From NCBI RefSeq assembly GCF_009923995.1, contig NZ_RFSK01000055.1, positions 1 to 39,006 on the forward strand: 39,006 nt of DNA. Reading direction: 5' to 3'. Source of the stretch: Janthinobacterium sp. (lineage in GTDB: Bacteria; Pseudomonadota; Gammaproteobacteria; Burkholderiales; Burkholderiaceae_D). Under the pieces are notes generated by a model. The model was not told the DNA's origin. It worked only from the letters and a program-made list of their open reading frames with translations, and searched no databases. Numbering within the stretch: position 1 is the first letter of the stretch; every line of letters starts with the position of its first letter. The position numbers and the translations under genes are program-made. Of this stretch, positions 8,351-15,203 are shown in pieces.

Positions 8351-9556
8351 TTACAGCGCGCTGTCCTGGATGGTCAGGGTGGTCGCTTCGTGCTGCGCAT
8401 CCGTGCCCTTGTAGCGCAGGACGTCGAAGGCGCAGGTAACGATCTTGTTTTTCTCGCCATCGTCGATCTTGGCCGAGGTGATCTTGATGCGGCCCATGGC
8501 CAGCGCCAGCACGTCGGCTGCCGGCGCCGTGCCCGACGCCATGGCGTAGGCCAGCGGAATTTCCGTCTCGGACTTGAAGTAGTCGAGGTAGGCGGCGTCC
8601 TGCAGCAGCACGGTGAACTGGCCCGAGCCCATCACCTTGCCGCGCGAGGCGGCCGTGGCGTACTTCGAGCCGATGACGGGGTCCACCTTGACCTGGCCGT
8701 CCAGCGAGACGGACATGCCGGTGCAGATCTGCGACGGAATGCCGTTCACCGACAGCATCGCCGTGGCGCCCGAGAATTTGCCCGAGCCAGGCGCCGCCAG
8801 CGGCGTGGCGAAGTGCGGCACGGCCGTGGTCGGGCCTTCCGCCTTGCCCATCAGGGTAAAATCCAGGCTGGTGATGCCGTTCGGCTGCACGGCGATATCC
8901 ATCTTGCTGACCAGCTGGTCGACGAAGCTGCGGTGCACGCCGATCTTCGGGTCCTGCACTTCGGCCGTGAACCAGTCGGTGGTGTGGCCCGTCAACGGAG
9001 TGAAGCTGCGCTTGCCCACCGCCGCCACGCCGATGGAGTCGCCAGCCGCCTTGACGATCATGGCCGAACCGTCCATGAACTGGCCATTCAGGTTGGTGGC
9101 CGTCACCGACGTAACGAAGAAGTTCTTCGCATTGTTGGCGGCGGCCGGCGCCGTCAAGCCCGTGATGCGCACCACGCTGCCGGCGCGGAAGCCGTCCGCC
9201 AGCCAGGAGCCGGCGCTGCGGGTCAGGCCCGTGGCGGCGGCGGCGATCGTGGTTTGCGCGGCGGCGACGCCACCGGCCGTAAAGTCGCGGCGCAGCAGCG
9301 CGGCCATCAGCGGCGCATACGTGCCGCAGGCCGCTTCGGCCTTGATGGCGCCCGTGGTGCGGAAATTGCCCAGGCGGGTATCGCCCTGCTGCTGGCTGGC
9401 GTCGATTTCGGCGCTGGCGTATTTGTCCGCTTCCGTGTCGAAGGTGGCGGTGACGCGGGGGTAGATCTGGCCGCCGCCGGCGGCGGCCTTGCTGCCTTCC
9501 GCGCTTTGTTTGCTGATGACGATCACGCTGTCGATGCCGTTTGCTGTCGATGCCAT
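8351..9556 (-). CDS. Phage tail tube (major tail) protein
   Basis: This 401-residue protein is the likely subunit of the tail tube. Features are a short N-terminal segment (MASTANGIDSVIVISKQSA), then beta-rich, Gly/Ala/Thr-rich sequence with a two-part layout resembling siphophage tube proteins (Phage_tube_2 type): TFDTEADKYASAEIDASQQ near residue 40 and KSETEIPLAYAMASG near 330. It has no cysteine-rich or membrane region. The ATG at 9556 has an AAAGG ribosome site 8 bases upstream. It is the first gene of the tail operon and lies between two intrinsic terminators. In an ordinary prophage, head-completion genes would precede it; here it is preceded directly by a non-coding leader and the Q-like gene. 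Confidence 0.88.
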   Translation of the reverse strand: MASTANGIDSVIVISKQSAEGSKAAAGGGQIYPRVTATFDTEADKYASAEIDASQQQGDTRLGNFRTTGAIKAEAACGTYAPLMAALLRRDFTAGGVAAAQTTIAAAATGLTRSAGSWLADGFRAGSVVRITGLTAPAAANNAKNFFVTSVTATNLNGQFMDGSAMIVKAAGDSIGVAAVGKRSFTPLTGHTTDWFTAEVQDPKIGVHRSFVDQLVSKMDIAVQPNGITSLDFTLMGKAEGPTTAVPHFATPLAAPGSGKFSGATAMLSVNGIPSQICTGMSVSLDGQVKVDPVIGSKYATAASRGKVMGSGQFTVLLQDAAYLDYFKSETEIPLAYAMASGTAPAADVLALAMGRIKITSAKIDDGEKNKIVTCAFDVLRYKGTDAQHEATTLTIQDSAL

Positions 9557-9578
9557 AGGTAATGCCTTTCGTGGGATG

Positions 9579-9603
9579 AAAAAAAGACCGCAGTTGCGGT
9601 CTT
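9579..9603 (-). terminator. Intrinsic terminator in the late leader (tR'-like)
   Basis: On the minus strand AAGACCGC-AACT-GCGGTCTT runs into a TTTTTTT tract. It lies 23 bases before the tail-tube ATG and about 260 bases downstream of the TACAAT promoter element that follows the Q-like gene. This is the place where lambda has tR', the terminator read through by Q-modified polymerase. Confidence 0.82.
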
Positions 9604-9865
9604 GGGGTGGAACTACTTAAAATCAGGAGAAAAAATGACGCAGCCCGCGCGCGGTGAGGCGGCGGGCTGGCGTCTGTGCGTCCGGGCGGCACGGGGCCGC
9701 GCCGAACGGAAGTTGGGCGAAGAGCGCCAGGAAGGCGGTTCGCTGCGCTGAATTCCCCTATCGGTGGCACGCCAGCGGCGCGCCTATTACGAGTGGAGAA
9801 GCATGTGGTCCTGCGGTACTGCGGTGCTGCTGTTGCGATGACTGTTGCTGCCTGATCGAGACTCT
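9604..9865 (-). other. Late-operon leader, probably untranslated
   Basis: About 260 bases lie between the putative late promoter and the leader terminator. I see no supported minus-strand gene here. A GCCCGC...GCGGGC inverted repeat near 9645-9670 is followed by TGCGTCATTTTTT and could form a second, weaker hairpin. In lambda the equivalent short terminated leader transcript is the 6S RNA. Confidence 0.45.
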
Positions 9866-9895
9866 ATTGTAGGGGGCTTTTTTTCATCGCCAGGC
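9866..9895 (-). promoter_or_regulatory. Putative late promoter (pR'-like)
   Basis: On the minus strand CCCCCTACAATAGAGTC contains a good -10 hexamer TACAAT (9871-9866). The -35 region at a 16-18 base spacing is poor (CCTGGC or near), but A-tracts lie upstream. It begins about 40 bases after the stop of the Q-like gene and points at the tail genes. The -10 is read directly; its function as a Q-dependent late promoter is inferred from gene order. Confidence 0.4.
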
Positions 9896-9911
9896 ATATT
9901 GCAAAAAAAAT

Positions 9912-10454
9912 TTAGTGACCCAGGCGGCGCATGGCACGGGCACCGTGCGACTGGAAAATGCCTTCGAGTTCGCTGACCATGTCCTTGATGCGCTCCAGCT
10001 CAAACCCGCCGGAACAGGTGATCGGTGCTTCGCCGCTGCCCTGGCAGCCCTTGCAGATGGCCGGCGCGCCCAGGGTGTCGGCCGCCACCACGCCGGTGCC
10101 GTGGCAGACCTGGCATTTGCTGTCGAGCCAATGCGCAAGCGACGCTTCGGCGACGCGGCGGTACAGGGTGTTGGCCGCCTGCGCATCCCAGGCCGTGTGC
10201 GCCTTGACCCAGCGCCGTGCCTTGCCCTTGTGCGTCACGGCCGCGGTCCAGGCGCGCAGCAATTGGGCCAGGTTGCCCGCGTTCCCCTCGAACAGGCGGC
10301 TGACGGTGCCATCCGCGTACTTGACGCGGCACAGCAAGGCGCCCATGTCGCCGGCCAGCGCGGCGGCCGCGATGACATCCAGGTCGTGGTGGACGGCATC
10401 GTCGCGCAGGTTCTGCGATGACAGCGATGCGATGAATTTTTCTGCAAACCCCAT
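9912..10454 (-). CDS. Lambda-Q-like late antitermination protein
   Basis: This 180-residue protein has a zinc-finger-like motif CQVCHGTG at residues 114-121 and CKGCQGSG at 134-141. This matches the arrangement in lambda Q (CRDCHGTG...CGRCKGVG), the factor that loads on RNA polymerase at the late promoter and lets it pass terminators. The upstream half is helical and Arg/Lys-rich (AWTAAVTHKGKARRWVKAH), and the segment just before the zinc motif (EASLAHWLDSK) is also Q-like. A strong ribosome site (GAGGAG) precedes ATG 10454, 18 bases after the winged-helix gene, so the two form one operon. A promoter element and terminator immediately downstream fit this role. A DnaJ-type zinc protein of other function is the main alternative. 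Confidence 0.72.
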   Translation of the reverse strand: MGFAEKFIASLSSQNLRDDAVHHDLDVIAAAALAGDMGALLCRVKYADGTVSRLFEGNAGNLAQLLRAWTAAVTHKGKARRWVKAHTAWDAQAANTLYRRVAEASLAHWLDSKCQVCHGTGVVAADTLGAPAICKGCQGSGEAPITCSGGFELERIKDMVSELEGIFQSHGARAMRRLGH

Positions 10455-10472
10455 GATTTCTCCTCGTTGATA

Positions 10473-10889
10473 CTAATCGTTGTTGCGTGCCGGGCCAAAC
10501 AGCGCGGCCACCAGCGGATCGCGATGCGCCGTGCCGCGTGGCCAGCTGGACGTGCGGCACACCTGTGGCGGCAATTCGGACCAGCCGTCGACTTCTTCGT
10601 CCTGTTCGCCCAGCGCGTACAGGGCGGGCCGCTGACGCCCCGGTTCCGTGCAATGGCGCTGCGCCAGGTGGATCTGACCCAGGCCGCACATGTGGCGCAA
10701 ATAGCGGCTCATGGTGCCCGCATCGAGTCCCAGCAAGGCGGACAATTGCGCCGCGCTGGCCTGCCCCTGCTCGCCGATGTACTGCGCGATGCGGGCGATA
10801 TGCAGCTGTGACTTCCTGCTGCGTCCCTGTAACTGGCGTCCCTGCCGCGGCGCCGCCCTGCTTCCGACCATCTGACTGCTGTTCAACAT
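10473..10889 (-). CDS. Winged-helix regulatory protein of the tail locus
   Basis: I chose ATG 10889 (138 residues) because GGAGG lies 8 bases upstream. A longer frame could start at TTG 10988, but that TTG is the -35 box of the promoter. The N-terminal 30 residues are Arg/Gln-rich and basic. Residues about 32-85 form a winged-helix pattern (IAQYIGEQGQASAAQLSALL, TMSRYLRHMCGLGQIHLAQ), followed by a wing-like RPALYALGE and a C-terminal tail without known motifs. It is the first gene of the early operon opposite the S24 repressor and is followed by the Q-like gene. By position it could be an activator like PrtN of pyocins or a Cro-like switch protein, but no sequence similarity to those is claimed. 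Confidence 0.65.
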   Translation of the reverse strand: MLNSSQMVGSRAAPRQGRQLQGRSRKSQLHIARIAQYIGEQGQASAAQLSALLGLDAGTMSRYLRHMCGLGQIHLAQRHCTEPGRQRPALYALGEQDEEVDGWSELPPQVCRTSSWPRGTAHRDPLVAALFGPARNND

Positions 10890-10959
10890 CTGCCTGACCT
10901 CCCGTGGTGTCGCCAGCCGGCAGACGCTCTTGTGCGAATTTGCGACAGGCAACGAATGG

Positions 10960-10988
10960 ACTTTATCAATCGCTAATGTTAAAGTCAA
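10960..10988 (-). promoter_or_regulatory. Sigma-70 promoter of the early operon (PR-like)
   Basis: On the minus strand TTGACT (10988-10983), a 17-base spacer and TAAAGT (10965-10960) form a good sigma-70 promoter. The spacer and -10 are covered by operator copy A, so repressor binding would block it. It drives the winged-helix and Q-like genes. Confidence 0.7.
10962..10977. promoter_or_regulatory. Repressor operator copy A
   Basis: TTTATCAATCGCTAAT is one of three copies of a 16-bp pseudo-palindrome with consensus TTTATCAAtCGnTAAA. It overlaps the -10 of the early promoter. Confidence 0.62.
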
Positions 10989-10999
10989 GCATTTGGTAA

Positions 11000-11015
11000 T
11001 TTATCAAACGGTAAA
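11000..11015. promoter_or_regulatory. Repressor operator copy B
   Basis: TTTATCAAACGGTAAA, the second copy, is extended by an outer AATTTA/TAAATT symmetry (10998-11017). It lies 38 bases from copy A, between the early promoter and the repressor start, where it could autoregulate the repressor. Confidence 0.62.
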
Positions 11016-11040
11016 TTTCAGGTTTAATGTGGAGATGAAT

Positions 11041-11763
11041 ATGTATCAATACAGACGCGACCGCCTGCTGGCCCTGATACGCGATCACTACGACAACACG
11101 CGCAAGAAAATCTCCGACGCCAGCGGCTGGAGCGAGGCGCGCATCTCGCAAATCCTTTCGCCCACCTACCGCGAAGGGCGCGCCTTCAGCGAGAAGATCG
11201 CGCGCAAGCTGGAAGCGGACCTGCGCCTGGAGGGCATGTATTTCGACCAGGGCGCGGCGCCCGACCAGGCGGCGCTGTCGGCGCGCGCCCTCGATGCGCT
11301 GGGCGAGGTGCGGCCGGTGGTGGTGGCCGATGGAGAGGATGAGCGCTTCTACCCGATCCGCAAGGTGAAACTGCGCCTGTCGGCCGGTATCACGGGCTTT
11401 GCCATCGAGCCGGAAACGCACGACGGCAGCACCATCAGCGTGCCGCGCAGCTGGGTCGAGCGCAATGGCTACCACCCTGAAAAGCTGGTGGCGATCAAGG
11501 TCAAGGGCGAGAGCATGGAGCCGGCCCTGTACGAGGATGACGTGGTAATCATCAACACGGCCGACAACCGTCCCGCCGATGGCGTGGTGTTCGCCGTGAA
11601 CTATGAAGGCGAGCCGGTGGTCAAGCGCATGGCGCGCGATATCGGCGAATGGTGGCTGACGTCGGACAACCCCGACCAGCGCAAATACCACCGCAAGCTA
11701 TGCCGCGGCAACGAATGCCTGATCGTGGGCCGGGTCGTGCGCAAGGAAAGCGACCGGATTTGA
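11041..11763 (+). CDS. S24-family (LexA/CI-like) phage repressor
   Basis: This 240-residue regulator has an N-terminal HTH (about 5-55: ISDASGWSEARISQILS) and a C-terminal S24 peptidase domain. Catalytic Ser158 lies in GESMEP and Lys195 in PVVKRM. The 37-residue spacing equals that of LexA Ser119/Lys156. An Ala115-Gly116 pair (LSAGITG) is a candidate self-cleavage site, so RecA-dependent SOS inactivation is expected (inference). I chose ATG 11041 because GGAG lies 6 bases upstream; the ATG at 11035 touches the GGAG. It is divergent from the early operon, and copies of a shared operator lie in the intergenic region and just after its stop codon. It would keep the tail locus silent. Confidence 0.88.
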   Translation: MYQYRRDRLLALIRDHYDNTRKKISDASGWSEARISQILSPTYREGRAFSEKIARKLEADLRLEGMYFDQGAAPDQAALSARALDALGEVRPVVVADGEDERFYPIRKVKLRLSAGITGFAIEPETHDGSTISVPRSWVERNGYHPEKLVAIKVKGESMEPALYEDDVVIINTADNRPADGVVFAVNYEGEPVVKRMARDIGEWWLTSDNPDQRKYHRKLCRGNECLIVGRVVRKESDRI

Positions 11764-11766
11764 CAC

Positions 11767-11792
11767 CGAAGTTTATCGATTGATAAACTTCG
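11767..11792. promoter_or_regulatory. Operator-like perfect inverted repeat after the repressor gene (copy C)
   Basis: Arms CGAAGTTTATC/GATAAACTTCG (11 bp each, four-base centre) contain TTTATCGATTGATAAA at 11772-11787. Read on the minus strand its core TTTATCAATCGATAA matches operator A in 14 of 15 positions. It starts four bases after the repressor stop, between two convergent genes. It could be a third repressor site or a bidirectional hairpin terminator; there is no T-tract. Confidence 0.55.
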
Positions 11793-11807
11793 ATAAAGTG
11801 ACGCCGT

Positions 11808-13706
<1,899 letters not shown>

Positions 13707-13860
13707 GTCTCCTCCGGTAGGCGTGCCATCTGTTGTCGTATTTTCTGTTTGTTCCTGTTCTGCTGATCTGTTCGGGCGCGGCCCGCCGGCTGATGCCGAT
13801 CGGCGGCACCATGTGCAGGGCCGGCATCAGGGCGATGACGAACGCCCCTCAAGCCTGAAT

Positions 13861-13884
13861 GGCCGGGCCGCCTGCGGCCCGGCC
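13861..13884. repeat. GC-rich perfect hairpin after prpF
   Basis: GGCCGGGCCGC and GCGGCCCGGCC pair as an 11-bp stem with a two-base centre, just after the prpF stop. No T-tract follows, so it is more likely an mRNA-stabilising or polarity hairpin than a terminator. It may reduce prpE expression relative to upstream genes. Confidence 0.5.
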
Positions 13885-13892
13885 TGCATGGC

Positions 13893-15089
13893 TCACGCGC
13901 TGAAGGAATCGCCGGGAATGCGCACGGCGCCTTCCATCAGCACGCGCGCGCTGCGGCTCATGATGGCCTTGGTGACGCGCCAGGCGCCATCGGCCAGCGC
14001 CGCTTGCGCGCCCACCATCAGGGTGCCGGACGGGTGCCCGAAGCGCACGCTGCTTTTTTCGCCGCCGCCCGCCGCCAGGTTCACCAGGGTGCCGGGAATG
14101 GCCGCCGCCGTGCCGATGGCGACGGCCGCCGTGCCCATCATGGCGTGGTGCAGCTTGCCCATCGACATGGCGCGCACCAGCAGGTCGATGTCGCCCGCTG
14201 CCACGTTTTTCCCGCTGGACGAGACATAGCTGGCCGGCCTGGCGACAAACGCCACCTTCGGCGTGTGCTGGCGCTTCGCCGCCTCGTCCAGGTGGGCGAT
14301 GAGGCCCATGCGCAGCGCGCCATGCGCGCGGATGCTCTCGAACCGGGCCAGCGCCGCGGCATCGCCGTTAATGGCGTCCTGCAGTTCCGTGCCCGTGTAG
14401 CCGATGGCATCCGCATCGACGAAAATCGTCGGGATGCCCGCGTTGATCATCGTCACTTTCAAGGTGCCGATGCCGGACACGTCGAGGTCATCGACCAGAT
14501 TGCCGGTAGGGAACATGGCACCGCCGCCGCCCTCTTCCTCCGCGGCCGGATCGAGGAATTCCAGTTTCACTTCGGCGGCCGGGAAGGTCACGCCATCGAG
14601 CTCGAAGTCGCCCGTTTCCTGGACTTCGCCATGCGTCATGGGCACGTGGGCGATGATGGTCTTGCCGATATTGGCTTGCCAGATGCGCACCGTGGCGATG
14701 CCGTCCGCAGGCACGCGGGCGGCGTCCACCAGGCCGCTGGCGATGGCGAACGAGCCGACGGCGGCCGACAGGTTGCCGCAGTTGCCGCTCCAGTCGACAA
14801 AGGGCTTGTCGATGGAGACCTGGCCGAACAGGTAGTCGACGTCGTGCTCCGGCTTCGCGCTTTTCGCCAGGATCACCGTCTTGCTGGTGCTGGAAGTGGC
14901 GCCGCCCATGCCGTCGATCTGCTTGCCGTAGGGGTCGGGACTGCCGATCACGCGCAGCAGCAAGGCGTCGCGCGCGGCGCCCGGCACCTGCGCGCTGGCG
15001 GGCAAATCCTGCAGGCGGAAAAACACGCCCTTGCTGGTGCCGCCGCGCATGTAGGTGGCGGGGATTTTGATTTGGGGTGTGTGGGTCAT
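13893..15089 (-). CDS. prpF: 2-methylaconitate isomerase PrpF
   Basis: This 398-residue protein with a diaminopimelate-epimerase-like fold converts the trans-2-methylaconitate produced by AcnD into the cis form. Its PrpF-type N-terminus reads PATYMRGGTSKGVFF. The segment GGATSSTSK ends in Lys70 and DWSGNCGN contains Cys104, positions consistent with the functional Lys and Cys described for this family. The C-terminus is GHPSGTLMVGAQ. Length is typical. It lies directly after acnD, the usual pairing, and an AGGAA site precedes the ATG. The 114-bp gap to acnD contains a REP-like palindrome. Confidence 0.95.
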   Translation of the reverse strand: MTHTPQIKIPATYMRGGTSKGVFFRLQDLPASAQVPGAARDALLLRVIGSPDPYGKQIDGMGGATSSTSKTVILAKSAKPEHDVDYLFGQVSIDKPFVDWSGNCGNLSAAVGSFAIASGLVDAARVPADGIATVRIWQANIGKTIIAHVPMTHGEVQETGDFELDGVTFPAAEVKLEFLDPAAEEEGGGGAMFPTGNLVDDLDVSGIGTLKVTMINAGIPTIFVDADAIGYTGTELQDAINGDAAALARFESIRAHGALRMGLIAHLDEAAKRQHTPKVAFVARPASYVSSSGKNVAAGDIDLLVRAMSMGKLHHAMMGTAAVAIGTAAAIPGTLVNLAAGGGEKSSVRFGHPSGTLMVGAQAALADGAWRVTKAIMSRSARVLMEGAVRIPGDSFSA

Positions 15090-15134
15090 GGAAGTTCCTG
15101 CGTTGAATGGCTGATTAAACCCAACGGCGAATTG

Positions 15135-15165
15135 CCGGGGTCGGACCCTGAGGGTCCGACCCCGG
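15135..15165. repeat. REP-like palindrome between acnD and prpF
   Basis: CCGGGGTCGGACCC and GGGTCCGACCCCGG form a perfect 14-bp stem with a three-base loop. No T-tract follows. Motifs of this GGGTCCGACCC type recur between genes in Oxalobacteraceae genomes (recollection, not checked). Confidence 0.6.
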
Positions 15166-15203
15166 ACCTTGCCTTTGGGGTGAATTGCGCGATCACATCG
15201 CCA

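Noticed and set aside
9635..9751. A 38-codon plus-strand ORF with a perfect AGGAG before its ATG
   Set aside because: It runs antisense to the late leader, the peptide is Arg/Gly-rich and without pattern, and the AGGAG is explained by chance in the leader sequence.
8343..9770. A 475-codon minus-strand frame over the tail-tube gene
   Set aside because: It is a GC-driven shadow with Arg/His-rich nonsense sequence; the 401-aa tube protein in the other frame has family features and a ribosome site.
10890..10988. TTG-start extension of the winged-helix gene to 10988
   Set aside because: That TTG is the -35 box of the early promoter, so it lies upstream of the transcript start; the GGAGG-preceded ATG at 10889 is better.
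11764..11807. A prophage attachment site between repressor and prpE
   Set aside because: The inverted repeat here matches the repressor operators, and no direct repeat or integrase is visible; an att site cannot be supported.
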